A stretch of DNA of 64,000 nt from Isoetes taiwanensis. Lineage: Eukaryota > Streptophyta > Lycopodiopsida > Isoetales > Isoetaceae. The DNA lies in contig JAJEKV010000053.1 of the NCBI GenBank assembly GCA_021234155.1, forward strand, positions 8,075,424 to 8,139,423, in the 5' to 3' direction. Made by a program: the position numbers and the translations under genes. Below, piece after piece: positions 1 to 10,472 of this stretch. Within the stretch, counting starts at the first letter, position 1; each line of letters opens with the position of its first letter. The notes under the pieces were generated by a model. It worked only from the letters and a program-made list of their open reading frames with translations. It was not told where the DNA came from and searched no databases.

Positions 1-1671
1 GTCCGAGTTCTTGCACTCCGTCCGGCCTTACAGCTTCAGAAAACAGAAAACAGGGCTCCGGGGAATCGTTGCAAAGGCCAATTTTGAATGGTCGTTGAAG
101 TGGAGTGTGTTGGGTACCTGTATTGTGTGGGAAAGAGGCAGTTGGAGTACGACTGTAGCAGATTGAGTACGTAGATGCAGCTGAAAGCAGGTGAAAATTA
201 AAAGTGGAAGGGAATTAGATCAGACCGGTACAGATTGGCAGGTATAGTTTGCAGTCTATCTATCTTAGCCCCCATCCATCGAATTCAGGGATGGGCTCAC
301 GGATGCATGCATTGGTGCATGCTGGACATGAGATGGGCCATCCTGGATCTCGGATGCATGAGGCGATGGCTATCGGATCCATGGTCGAGCTTACCACTGA
401 TTTCTGCCCGGGTTTACCACTTCCCGGAGTAGGAATACGACGCTCCATTTTTCACTCGCCTTTAATCGATTGAAGCTTCATAATCTCCCAGCAATCCCTT
501 TACCACAAAGAATCCCCTGCAGCCAGGCACCATTGCAAGTAGTCTACTGAGAATCAGCCTGATAGCACCTGGAATGGCCAGAACCCTCAGCGTGGAACGC
601 GGGTTTGCAATATGTGGAGCTCCTATAGATGACTAAAAAACAGAGATGCTTGCAAGAGACTAAACACTTCTCTTTCTGTTTCCAGATACGAAATGCGGTT
701 TCGACTGGGAGAGCGGAGCTCCTTTTCAACAAGAGGAGCCTGTTGCCATTGGTGAGACAAGAAGTGGCATAGTCGAGAAGGCCAATCCAGGATTGAGGCC
801 AGAACCCTCAGCGTGAAAATTCACAAATCATGCTCCCATCGCTATGTCACGTTATCCACAAGAGGTTTTTTTTTTCCGAGTTTTGGCCCATCCAATCGAG
901 TGCAGCCAAGCGGAAATGGTCCTATACTTTTCTTTGTTTTTTTTAAGTTAGTTAACTTACGAAACATTAACCATTAAAAAATATTCCCTATTGCATTTTT
1001 TGCATTGCTCGTTGTGTTGTCAGAATCATTCTTGACCAACACTCCCTTTGGGCTTGCTAATATATCTCGCATGCCTAATAAGGTAAGAACTGAGTTTCTT
1101 TCCCATAACATTATTAGTTATATTTCCTTTGTAGAGCAACGAGACCTTGAATGTTATGTTTCTCATTGTTTGTTCTGAACTATTATATAATAAGTTACCA
1201 ATAGTCGGAATACCATGGTCATTATGAACTGGAACCCTCTATCTAATAAGCACCAAAATACAAGGATATACATAGGTTCAAATCATGTGTCTTCTTAAAT
1301 TGACACGCATCCATTACAATTAGGCATAATTTCAATCTGTAAATGAGTATGCATAGGGAAATGCTTGCTAAGCCGATGTGTCTGTACCAGTCACTTTCCA
1401 AATACAGGGACTTGGGCAAGACTTTCCAAATGCAAGGACATGCAAGGACTTGGTAAAGAGAAATGTTTGCAAATTTCTTTTATATATAATTGCTTCGTCA
1501 AATGTCATGGTTAATGTAAATAAGTTAGTTTGCATTTGTTTTTAATACCGGTATATCCATCATTAGGTTCATTCTTTTAAGCCTGATGTCATCTCTCTTT
1601 GTCCAGGCTGTAAGCTAATCCGGAGTCAATTAAGCATTGCTTCCTTTTATGTGATCATATCAGCCCCTGAG
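1..1671. other. Intergenic sequence, no gene recognised
   Basis: I see no supportable gene here. Short open frames at 235-473 carry no motif I recognise. The stretch has repeated GGATGCATGC-type words around 298-360 and a 19 bp direct repeat (ggccagaaccctcagcgtg) at 576-594 and 797-815, about 220 bp apart. From about 850 onward it is AT-rich with homopolymer runs. Confidence 0.5.
576..815. repeat. Pair of 19 bp exact direct repeats
   Basis: The same 19 bp word occurs at 576-594 and 797-815, both preceded by similar purine-rich bases. The spacing and lack of other structure do not tell whether this is a local duplication or the footprint of a lost insertion. Confidence 0.6.
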
Positions 1672-1938
1672 CACAAGTTCGGGCATCCTTTTGTACACAT
1701 CTCACGAGTCAGGAAGTCCTGCTCGACTTTTTTCCTCGCAGATGGCCACGCTTTAAAAAGTGGGCATTTAATATTTGTAGGGCTTTAATTTGTTGGGTGG
1801 TGTGGAAGCACAGATGCCAAGTAGTTTCTAGAGGTGTGCGCACTCGTGCTACTAGTCTTTACCAAGAGATTAAATCCCGTCTTCACCAGTATTTGACTTC
1901 GAGGGTTAAGAATGAGGCTTGGGGTTACCTTTTTTGAG
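1672..1938 (+). pseudogene. LINE ORF2 C-terminal fragment
   Basis: One plus-strand frame stays open for about 88 codons and ends at a TGA near 1938. It contains the segment LICWVVWKHRCQVV followed by a basic stretch (TSLYQEIKSRLHQYL). The W-x-x-W-K-x-R-C pattern is typical of the region after the zinc-binding domain at the C-terminus of plant LINE ORF2 proteins. No reverse transcriptase motif lies upstream, so this is a 5'-truncated or eroded copy. Family assignment is by pattern only, and a short chance similarity cannot be excluded. Confidence 0.5.
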
Positions 1939-2542
1939 ATCATCAAAAAACAAAACAAGGTGCTACGCACAGAGGGTTGCCCTCCATTTTCTTGAGGGTG
2001 AAGTGGCGTAAATCAAACCGTGAAATCATGTTTTCATAATCTATATTTAAATCAAAGTAGACCCCTACCATGTTCTTACAATCAGCTTGTAGGTCCCCTA
2101 CATTCATGTACAAGCCCATCCACAAACTTGTGCCCCTCGATTGAATTGTGTATGTAACTGAGTAGTTTAGTGTTGTAGAAATATGTTTTATGTCTTGCAG
2201 ACACAATGTCAGCACTTCCTAGTACTCACAATATTTTAAGCTGTACACAACATACAATAAACAATCTTTTAAGCGATGTTCCATTTGAAAGACATTGAGA
2301 CAAGTTATATTGTTATTTTGATCTTATTTCAATCATATTCTGTGTATTAGTATCACCATTGTGTTGTGAAATCCAGGTATAAAATGTGACTCGTAAACGT
2401 GAGGCTAGCATTATGCCACATAAGTAGGGATGTGAGATTATATGCCATTTTGATATAAGATTGATGCATATAAACCAGCAATATTTGTTTAATTATGCTG
2501 GAAAGCATTACCACTTTTAGATGGCTATTACTTTTCAGGAGG
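1939..2542. other. Non-coding, AT-rich
   Basis: No motif-bearing frame was seen on either strand. The sequence is AT-rich and lies between the LINE tail and the PPR relic. Confidence 0.5.
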
Positions 2543-2755
2543 TATGGCACATGGTAAGCGTATAGGCGATCATGTTATCAATGCAAAACTTGTATCATGC
2601 AATCTTGTTGTAAATATGCTTCTCAGTATGTGAATGTACTACTGTAGATATGCGAGTTTTGAGGATGCAAACTGTGTATTTAACAGGATATTTAGACAAG
2701 TCATAATTTCATGGAATGCAATGATATCAAAACTCATTCGTACGCCCAAGTTCAA
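2543..2755 (+). pseudogene. Pentatricopeptide-repeat (PPR) protein fragment
   Basis: The frame reads about two PPR motifs. A first part contains HGKRIGDHVINAKLVSCNLV and a second contains ASFEDANCVFNR followed by VIISWNAMISKL. The word order (N-x-L-x-S-M-Y, then S-x-E-D-A-x-x-V-F, then V-x-S-W-N-A-M-I-S) is the classic plant PLS-type PPR consensus. A TGA stop interrupts it near 2629, where MY.KCG would be expected, and homology ends shortly after SWNAMISK. The full-length family has 10 or more such repeats and acts in organelle RNA processing. This copy is a short relic that cannot be functional. Confidence 0.7.
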
Positions 2756-2759
2756 CGAG

Positions 2760-3785
2760 GACGAAGACACAAAAGGATGGACATATGAACGACTTCTGCT
2801 ACACGTCCACTTCAGGACAGAACGCAATCTCCTCAATGGGCAATGCAGCCCAAATGACAGACTTTCAGTTTGCCACATTTTAAGCAGGCTTTGAAGCATT
2901 TGGATGTTCTTCAATGGTCATATTGGTACTAGGATACTATCACTGGAGTTCAACAAAAAAAAAATAGCTTCTCAAAAGACAAAATAAAATATCCAATTTC
3001 AAAAAATATGAACAGATGGTGGAACATACCTTTTGATTCGCTATATTTATGTGTAAAAATTTCCAAGTTCATGTAGTTGGCAAAGTGGATAAGAAGGCCT
3101 TCCTAAAAAAAAAGGCCAAATAATTTCATATTTTTATTGAACCGACCAAGCTATAATGATAAGATTTTTAGAAATTCAACTATATAGCTACTTTGCAAAA
3201 TATAGCCAGTAAAATCAACTCTAATCTGATAGGTATGCATCGCCAGTAGGCAACATGTCACACTTACAGAGATATGATTATTGAGGTTGCAAACCTCAAG
3301 AGTGCATTCTTGAGGTAAGAATTGAAAGATTGGGATACTGAATAGAGTGATTATTGGAACATGAGGAAGGAAACTTTGAAATACACAATGTATATTCCTT
3401 TATACGCCATGGACTAATTGATATGAATCATATTAACTGTCAGCATTTTGCAAAATGGTTATGTATATTGATGTTACTATGTGAAAATTATGCAGCATCA
3501 TGCATAACGTTCTTGAGTGTCTTGTAAAGGATTCAATGATGCATTTTTCTTGACGTTGACTATGATGAATTGTCGAGGACTAAAATATAACTGATCTAAA
3601 AGTCACATTAACGATGATGAGACTTGCATCAATTCACTTCTCCCATCCAAGCTATGTTTTGAACCTTGGAAGGGGAGACCTCAATCTAAAGGCCTAACCA
3701 CTAGGCCAATACCACAATGGTAAAACTATTGACTTCATACCACACTAAGAATAGCAGTCTCATGCATCTTTCTCAACCAAAAGCA
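2760..3785. other. Non-coding, AT-rich
   Basis: I found no gene in this stretch. It has several poly(A) runs (2946-2965, 3106-3118) and no convincing frame longer than 60 codons. Confidence 0.5.
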
Positions 3786-4130
3786 AGTTTAAGTATTTCA
3801 ACATGACGAAGAGCCATCTTGGGTGTCAGGCACTAGATTAGATTTGGATAATTGAGTCATCCTCTGCCTCAACATTTCAGACTAGTTTAAGTCTTTCAAC
3901 ATGACGAATTCTGAGCCATCTTGAGCCAATACATTTCAGACTAGTTTAAGTATTTCAACATGACGAAGAGCCATCTTGGGTGTCAGGCACTAGATTAGAT
4001 TTGGATAATTGAGGCATCCTCTGCCTCAACATTTCAGACTAGTTTAAGTATTTCAACATGACGAATTCTGAGCCATCTTGAGCGTCAAGGCACTAAATTA
4101 GATGTGGATATTAATTGAGGCATTCTCTGG
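3786..4130. repeat. Higher-order tandem repeat (98 bp + 59 bp units)
   Basis: Four units start with agtttaagtatttcaacatg or a close variant, at 3786, 3884, 3943 and 4041. Units 1 and 3 are 98 bp and carry 'gaagagccatcttggg'. Units 2 and 4 carry 'gaattctgagccatcttgag'. Unit 2 is shortened to 59 bp. The pair (98+59 = 157 bp) is itself repeated, so this is a two-level tandem structure. Confidence 0.9.
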
Positions 4131-5239
4131 GGTCCGTCATATGTCCTCATGAATGTTGCCAATGTCCTCATGTTTACATGAGTGAATCCAGGCAAGCGTT
4201 AGTAAGTAGTGTTAGGCATTATTTGAAAGCTACTCGAGATCAAAATTTGTTCCGCATACACTTCAATGATGTCAAGCTTTAATTTTATCACCAAGGTATG
4301 ATAGCTCAACTAAGGTATGGTGGTTGCTCGATAACCAAATAAACGCATTCAATTTTTTTTTAATTCTATTTCTACTAATGCATGACATTGTATAAAAAAA
4401 AGACTTCAATGCAGTGACTCTAATCAGTTCTAATAGAGATTTATTTGATTTACATAACAAGGGAGGACATTGAAAATAATATCATATTTATGATGATGTT
4501 TTTTATCTTATAGACCTTGTAGTCTTAAAAAACATTTCATTTCATTTCATTTAAAAGGAAAGGTTTTTGGCAGGTGAATTGAGCTAATTCTACACATGAT
4601 TATAAGCCTTCGAGAATCTTAGCTATGTAGCTCTTTCTCAAGATCTTACCCTTTCGAGAACCTTAGCTCTTTCCCGAGATCAGACTCATGAGTATGGCAA
4701 ATCAGAGAGTAGATCTATGAAGCCTTCTGGATTCGCAACACTTGAAAATTTTGACGCTGCCAAAGCTTAGCATCTTGCAAGATAAAATATGCCCACATAA
4801 ACATTTGGATGAGCGACAATCCATTCCGATCATGGCCTCAGATGAATGTCCAATACTAAACGCCAGAGTTTGCAACAATGCTAATCTAATTTCGACGCAT
4901 GCATGCAGATCTGGCGAAGAAATACTTGTTTCGAGGGCAGAGAAATGTTGACACCGCTATAAATTTCTTGTAAGATAAACTAAGTGTCAATGGTGGTACA
5001 TGGTATGCAAAGTACTCTGTAATAAAACATCATATAGTGAGGATGATGTACATAAAAGTATAAAATACAACGTTTGGGCAAGCACACCAAATGACAATAA
5101 GAGGTTACACAATCCAGAGGTTTCAGCTTCTCCTGCTGAGAACTCTTGTGCAACCAATGTCCTTATCAACAGAAGACTATATTCTAACACATTTATAACA
5201 GGATACCGAGTAGATAAATCCAATTAACTTACAGTAGCT
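4131..5239. other. Non-coding; possible LINE 3' tail near 4505-4552
   Basis: No gene was recognised. At 4505-4552 the sequence 'ccttgtagtcttaaaaaaca' runs into three copies of ttcat. This resembles the 3' ends of the LINEs at 19.2 kb and 43.5 kb (a short GGTCTC-like stem, then a pentamer tail), so a degraded LINE 3' end is possible. Around 4605-4690 the words 'cgagaa(t/c)cttagct' repeat twice. Confidence 0.35.
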
Positions 5240-5522
5240 AGCAAAAACCCTAACCAAGTCAACAAGAAAATCTAGTAATTGTCCTGGAACTACAATGCCC
5301 ACATGGTCTGCTACAATGTTAAGGAGAATTGTCAATAAAACCATACATCAAACAATAGATAATTGTTGCAGCTTTCACTGCCACATGTGCATTCCAGTTT
5401 TTCAATACCTCTGGGGTTGTACCTACAAAATCAAATGTTTCATTCCCTTGATGGCCATCAATAGTAAGCATTAGATGGATAGCAGATCCATCGTCCATGT
5501 AGTCCTCTGCTTCTAGAACCAC
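5240..5522 (-). pseudogene. 5-oxoprolinase (HyuB-like domain) fragment
   Basis: The minus-strand frame reads EAEDYMDDGSAIHLMLTID, then FDFVGTTPEVLKNWNAHVAV and AATIIYCL. This is the hydantoinase-B-like part of eukaryotic 5-oxoprolinase (OXP1), the ATP-dependent enzyme of glutathione turnover that opens 5-oxoproline to glutamate in the cytosol. The match breaks at a TAA near 5319. A +1 shift restores a plausible continuation (LNIVADHVGIVVPG), where the family has a PLNxGCxxPxxIxxPxGS segment. The full-length enzyme is about 1260 residues; only about 90 are present here, with a frameshift and no neighbouring exons that I could confirm. It is a gene relic. Confidence 0.75.
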
Positions 5523-6162
5523 TTTATGCTAAGTGACCTGCAATTGTTAACAGAACAAGCACAAATTAAGAGCTTCTTGAAAATCTAGAGAGGGTAGAAC
5601 GATTGTGCAAGAGAATTTTGGTAATTAAGTTTGGTGTGGGAGTAACTAAGTTTGGTGTGTAAGGGAACTTATTCGTTGTATGCAACCCATTTAGGGACAT
5701 TCTGGCAATTTATGTTAATATTTAGGGGCATTGTGGTGTGGTAGTAATATCAAAGCCTTAAAGGGAGATTCTACTAATTTTCCTTTATTTTATGTTGGTC
5801 ATGACAATAACATCAAACCCGCCCATCTTCAAGCACAGATTATAGACCTTAAGTTGGGAAAAAGAGTGAATTAGAAGATATGATACTCAATTTTTTATTC
5901 ACTTCACCAAGATGTTCGCCACTATATAGAAGCAAAACACGGTATTCAAATATTCACAAAAGTATACAAAAGAACGTACTCTTTGTAGTATCATACAAGG
6001 ATATCCACCATAGCCTGGTATTCATCTGAAACAAGTGAGTCCATTTTGAACTTTTTGCAATAGTCTCTTGTCTCTGCCCAAAATTAACAGGAGATGTGTA
6101 CTTTACAGCAATCAATGTACATACACCTGTCCAAAACTTAGCTTAGAAAGCAGTGAAAGTTT
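5523..6162. other. Non-coding, AT-rich
   Basis: No gene seen. A short word (agtttggtgtg) repeats at about 5628 and 5650. Confidence 0.45.
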
Positions 6163-6794
6163 TTTTTTTTTGAAGGACGACAATCTATTATCAAGGAATA
6201 TCAAGATACATACAAGGGACCTGTGACATGGGACTCAAAACCTAGAGGACGAGATGGTCCACTAAGCAAAACCACCCATACACAGTACATAATCATACTC
6301 CTTGCCACCTTGAGCCGTTTAATGGCCTGATCACAATCAACATGTTCTGCAACATCGAGATGATCATCAACAGACACCAAGTTATCATGCCACTGAATAG
6401 AACGAGGCAGGATAGCCTCGTGACATAACCAACTTCTTCCTCGCTGCCTTCTTCCAATTGACCTGTTGCCATGACTCTTTAGCGCACTGAAGATTAGGAT
6501 CATCAGGCATAACAATCTCAGAAGCATGAGAAGCAGAAGCAACAACGGGGAGAGTGGTAGGAACTATAGCTGCGGCTGACGGTGCTAAGGACGACACCAT
6601 TGGAACTGTGTGTAAGCATCTTCCATAGCCGAGGAATGCAAGGCAACTGGCAAAGGTTGATCATGAATAGATGAAGAAATAATAATAGGAGCTTGAACCT
6701 GAGAAGAATGTTGAACAGATGCCTGAGATGCACGAGTACCTCGATGAAAGCTAGCAAAAGCCTCCAAGTCGTATTTAATTAAAGTGGGTCTCAT
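6163..6794 (-). mobile_element. 3' end of an A-tailed retroposon with a degraded frame
   Basis: Read on the minus strand, this stretch ends in a run of A at 6163-6173, after an open but broken frame (6794 to about 6385). The frame has Ser/Ala/Gln-rich text followed by a basic segment (WKKAARKKLVM). Two overlapping frames (6794-6585 and 6600-6385) look like one reading frame split by an indel. The poly(A) end points to a non-LTR retroposon or a processed transcript. I cannot name the family, because no reverse transcriptase or known domain is visible. Confidence 0.4.
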
Positions 6795-7046
6795 TCCATT
6801 CCCACTTTTTTTCGGAAACCTGTTATTTTACACAAAAAGGAGATGGGAAAATTACTCCGACTCGAAAATTGTCCATAATTCGAATATTTGTCTCTTAGTG
6901 TGGGTTCGAGCTTTCTCCCAGTTTTCTCGAATAGCGAGTCGAGAACAAGAACAATACAACTCAAACAAAGGAATTTCATTACAGATTGAAACCAAAGATA
7001 GTTGAAAAAGAATTTTTATTAATAAATTGAATAGGTACAATGTATT

Positions 7047-8757
7047 TTACATCGGACGCAGAGACCATGGCGGTCTTGCTGTCACTACAGTTACATCATC
7101 GTGGTAGGTGGTCCACCTTAGGGGGTTAACTTGCGGGGCTTCTTCATGCCGTCTGTAAGCCTTGGGGGCAACCTGAAGAGTGTGGAATGCCTCACGAGGA
7201 GGTCCCTCGGGAGCCACCGGCTGACCTGTCCACCCGACTTCTCCACTCTCCTCCTGCAGCTTTTCATCGAATATGCCCTTTCCCCAACCTCCGTGGATGT
7301 TATGCAACGCTTGCAAGATGTTTTGAGCTTTCTGGACTTTCTCAAATTTCTTCCCCTCTTCTTCATCCCGAGCGTCTGCATTCACGAGCAACCTTATCCC
7401 AAAGGCCGGGTAAGAGTGTAGCGTGAGAGGGATCTGTGCCAGAACGGTATCTCTGCCGCCTTGTCGCACCATCAGTGCTGACTTTGTCCATCAATGGCAC
7501 ATCCTCCATAAATCTGCCGCCCTTCCAGGGTTCCATCTGCTCTTGAGAAATCATGAACTTGTCGAGATAGTGGTGTTCGCTAGACCACCACTTGTCCAGG
7601 TCTGCAGCCAATCTTGAAAGCAAAACCAAAACTATATTGGCAAAACTTGGTGCCTTCGGCAGGCCAAGTCTACACTCATGTTCCAGTTCGTATATGGAAT
7701 ACAAGATCTTGTTGGTGAAGTTAATATCAGCTGCCCATTGTGACACAGCAGTTGTCTGATTGCCCGGCATGCAAAAGATAAGGAAACTGAAAGTATCCAG
7801 CTCAGTCATGTCCAGACACGTCTTGTACCACCGCTCAATGTCAGTTTTTTCATAAAAATAGGGTGGGGTCTTCGATCATATTCATGGCAAATAGTGCCAC
7901 GGGCCCAGGTGCCAGTTCCAGACCACCAAACCCCTAGTGTCCCAAGGTTACCAGGAATGGAGGGGAGCTATCATCAGTCTTAAATGGGACCACCCCAAAT
8001 CCAAGCTTCCTCTTCAGAATTGCCATAGCACGTTCAGGGAAGGGTAGGGTTTTGACGTTACGCTTTAGCTTGGTGTTGATGTAGGGTTGACATAGACGGT
8101 TCAACTCCTTCATGTCTTCCTCATCAAGCGCAGCCTTCTCCTTATAATAATCAAAATCATGGCATGCATTGGAGGCAACATTGCAAAACTCTGTGATGCC
8201 TTCTTCCAACGCACGCCGTCTCTTTAGGATTATGGCATAATCCTTTGCGTCCTGCATTTTTGAACTTCTACTTTTCCTTAGCAGGATTGTTCCATCCAGG
8301 GTTCTGCCCTGTAGATCAAGCGTTTCCTTGTCCGTCAGGCCCCGTATCTTTTTCATGAATTGCTTGTCGATCAACTTTGGGTCCGGCCTGGTTGGCAATT
8401 CTCCATTGCTATCCTTAAGCTTGTCTCTTGTCCATAGAGCCCATATCTCAGTCCATTTCTCCCAGACCGCCTCAGTGCTAAGAATGAGGTCATATTGGTC
8501 TGCTAGAGATTCCCTGCCCTTTCTTGGTGTTCTCTTCTTCTTCTCATCTTCATCCTCTCCCTCATCATCTTCCTGCCCTTCCAGAAGAACATATCTGCAG
8601 AGTTTCTCGAAGGTCTTCCACTTATCCGAGGGAACCCTATTTCCTTTAGGACGCTGAGGACAACCCAATGCTTTCCATTGTTGCCGAGCGTGTATGATCT
8701 GGTTAGGATACGGGCTGCATTCAATAAATGGAACTATGTCAGAGCATGAAAGTATAT
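7047..8757 (-). pseudogene. Unassigned broken gene, about 550 codons
   Basis: Three minus-strand frames join into one apparent protein. Part 1 (about 8757-7934) holds WKTFEKLCRYVLLEGQ, an acidic/basic low-complexity stretch (DDEGEDEDEKKKR) and LPFPERAMAILKRKLGFG. It runs through one stop at 7934-7936 into GGLELAPGPVALFAMN. A frameshift near 7870 leads to part 2 (about 7870-7480: TDIERWYKTCLDM, FLIFCMPGNQTTAVSQWAAD, PSFANIVLVLLSRLAADLDK). A further frameshift near 7440 leads to part 3 (LTLHSYPAFGIRLLVNADAR, then a charged tail). The strong frame continuity around single lesions shows a once-functional gene. I recognise no family. A nucleocapsid/coat-like endogenous viral gene or an unknown transposon gene are both guesses. 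No zinc knuckle, polymerase or transposase motif is visible. Confidence 0.6.
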
Positions 8758-8796
8758 CCTAAAACCCGAAGGACACAACAAATAGGAGGATGCAGG

Positions 8797-9104
8797 GGCT
8801 TTCTCGACTCGCGAGTCGAGAATACCCACAGGAGAGGAGAGAACATAGAAGGAGAGTGAAGGCCAGAGTGAAAGCATCGCGCATTCCCAAATCTTTGCTT
8901 TCATGCCTCTTCGAACGATACAACTTAGGATATAAACTAAGCGACATTGCCCGAAGAGGCGGGGAAAGAAAGATTGGGAAGGCTCGATGCTTCCACTCTT
9001 CAACCATTAATCCCTAATGTTCTCGCTATTACCCTGCGAGTCGGGAATTCGGGAAATCAGAGGATGCGGAGGCTTTCTCGACTCGCGAGTCGAGAAAGCC
9101 CCGA
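8797..9104. repeat. ~305 bp imperfect foldback with perfect palindromic ends
   Basis: The two halves are imperfect inverted copies centred near 8935. Pairs include 'attcccaaatctttgcttt' at 8883 against the complement of the stretch ending near 8982, and 'gagtgaaagcatcg' near 8867 against the complement of 'cgatgcttccactc' near 8988. The outer ends each hold a self-complementary block: 22 bp at 8801-8822 and 30 bp at 9071-9100, both built on ctcgactcgcgagtcgag. An eroded version (ctcgaatagcgagtcgag) lies at 6936-6953, on the other side of the unassigned gene. The whole could form a long hairpin RNA or be a foldback transposon or its termini. Confidence 0.8.
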
Positions 9105-9410
9105 ACTAGAGACAGTAATTTACCAGTTCCCCTGTGTTTAGATTGCGGTGGAGAAAAAATAGTGTGAAGTAAAAAAAAAAGAACTAGTCAAAAGCACGTT
9201 TGATTACTTTTTACGGAAATTACATGTTTTGCCTCTGTAATTTGCAATATGAAGTTCCCTATATCGATGTCATCAAAAGCAGCACTAATTTCTTGTTACA
9301 AAATAGAAAATATAGTTTCCATTTTCCAAATGCTTGAAAAATACATTGGAATCTCCTGAAATATGGACTCTCTAGTACAACGCAACAACACTTTGCAGTA
9401 GATCATATGA

Positions 9411-9474
9411 AATTACCATCCTCCAAGAAAGCATAATTATGTTGCAATAATATATTATCCGTTGCAATATTATA
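9411..9474. repeat. ~60 bp direct repeat, copy 1
   Basis: This copy has 'gaaagcataattatgttgca' then 'ataatatattatccgttgca'. A second copy lies about 1 kb downstream at 10414-10472 with a few substitutions. Confidence 0.85.
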
Positions 9475-9522
9475 TGTCATCGATTCGCATAGCGGATCGA
9501 CATTCTTGCACAAGACGAGCAT

Positions 9523-9561
9523 TCATGCATCGCATGCGTCGCATGCATGCATCGCATGCAT
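9523..9561. repeat. GCATGC-rich (RY-like) patch
   Basis: About 40 bp is built from overlapping GCATGC/TGCATCG words. In plants, CATGCA (RY) words are bound by B3-domain factors. No gene start is visible next to it, so a regulatory role is unproven. Confidence 0.5.
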
Positions 9562-9720
9562 TTTTAGGCTGCTCATCAGGTTGGGGGATCGCTATTTATT
9601 GCAGAGTTCTTCATCGACGTTTCATCGGCGCTTTCTCATCTCTCAGCAGTATCCATGGCTCCCACCCTTCCCCCCCTTAAAATTGTTATTTATATGTTCA
9701 TATTTGTTATAATTGTCGCA

Positions 9721-9811
9721 TGGCACGCGTGACCAGCCGCTCGCTTTTTCGAGGTGTAAATGTTGTTTTTTGTCACGTGGCACGCGTGACCAGCCTCTCG
9801 CTTTTCGAGGT
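9721..9811. repeat. Two-copy ~35 bp tandem repeat with CACGTG
   Basis: Copies start at 9721 and 9778 with 'tggcacgcgtgaccagcc', then (g/t)ctcgctttt and cgaggt. The second is preceded by a perfect G-box core (CACGTG, 9774-9779). This could be a regulatory module, but no transcript start is identifiable. Confidence 0.7.
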
Positions 9812-9980
9812 TTTTTCGGTATTGGTTTTTCTGTTGATGATGTGCAGGTCCAGAGGTGATGCGCGACTTCGGTATTCTCTGTGGAGCGTGGGTTTTTTTG
9901 TGGGAATGTTTAGCAGCCCTGCGTTGTCCAAGCCCCTTGCCGAGATTTTATCGCTAGGGTTTTTCCTCGAAAACCCGAAA

Positions 9981-10003
9981 GGGGGAGGGGGGGGGAGGGG
10001 GGT
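9981..10003 (+). repeat. G-run with G-quadruplex potential
   Basis: A 23-base nearly pure G tract interrupted by two A residues follows 'aaacccgaaa'. Runs of four or more G allow a quadruplex on the plus strand. Confidence 0.6.
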
Positions 10004-10413
10004 GTTTAATCCCGGCGATAAGCTCTCGGCAGGTACACTAGCCAACATCTGTAGCACACAATTTTATTTGGGGTCCAGGTGTTATAACTGGATATTCCCT
10101 ATGTTTTTCATTTTTTAGGTAGCATGCGATGTGCAGCTACCCACCGTATACCATTGTAGACCATGGCTTATATTCTTTGATCTCATGCGGCGGAGGGGCT
10201 TCTTCTTGCATGAGCTACTCTTTCTTGACCATTCATATCCTTTCTAACCTCTTCTATCTTTGCCCTTTTGTCCGGCATTTTTCTCCTCGGATCTAGTATT
10301 TGAAGTTCTCTGGTATCGGGATGTTGTTGGTTTCATGCGAGTCGCAGTGCAAGAATGATGATTATGTTGAATTGATTATATTTTCATATGCCATACTTAA
10401 CATTAGAGTGAAT

Positions 10414-10472
10414 TTCATCCTCTGAGAAAGCATGATTATGTTGCAATAATATATTATCTGTTGCAATATTAT
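10414..10472. repeat. ~60 bp direct repeat, copy 2
   Basis: It matches 9411-9474 with scattered substitutions ('gaaagcatgattatgttgca', then 'ataatatattatctgttgca'). Confidence 0.85.

Noticed and set aside
235-473. Small frames at 235-473 as a gene
   Set aside because: Three short frames overlap on both strands in a GGATGCATGC-rich patch, with no motif or splice context.
6201-6545. 114-residue Leu-rich minus frame
   Set aside because: It is an out-of-frame reading of the retroposon end; the Ser/Ala/Gln frame next to it is the better candidate.
8797-9104. A microRNA precursor
   Set aside because: The stem is long and imperfect, and no mature sequence can be chosen without small-RNA data. A foldback element is equally likely.
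8734-9141. Overlapping open frames on both strands as genes
   Set aside because: They are mirror images of each other, created by the inverted repeat at 8797-9104, and carry no motif.
9720-10118. 132-codon plus frame
   Set aside because: It crosses the tandem repeat and the G run, has no motif, and its opposite strand is also open.
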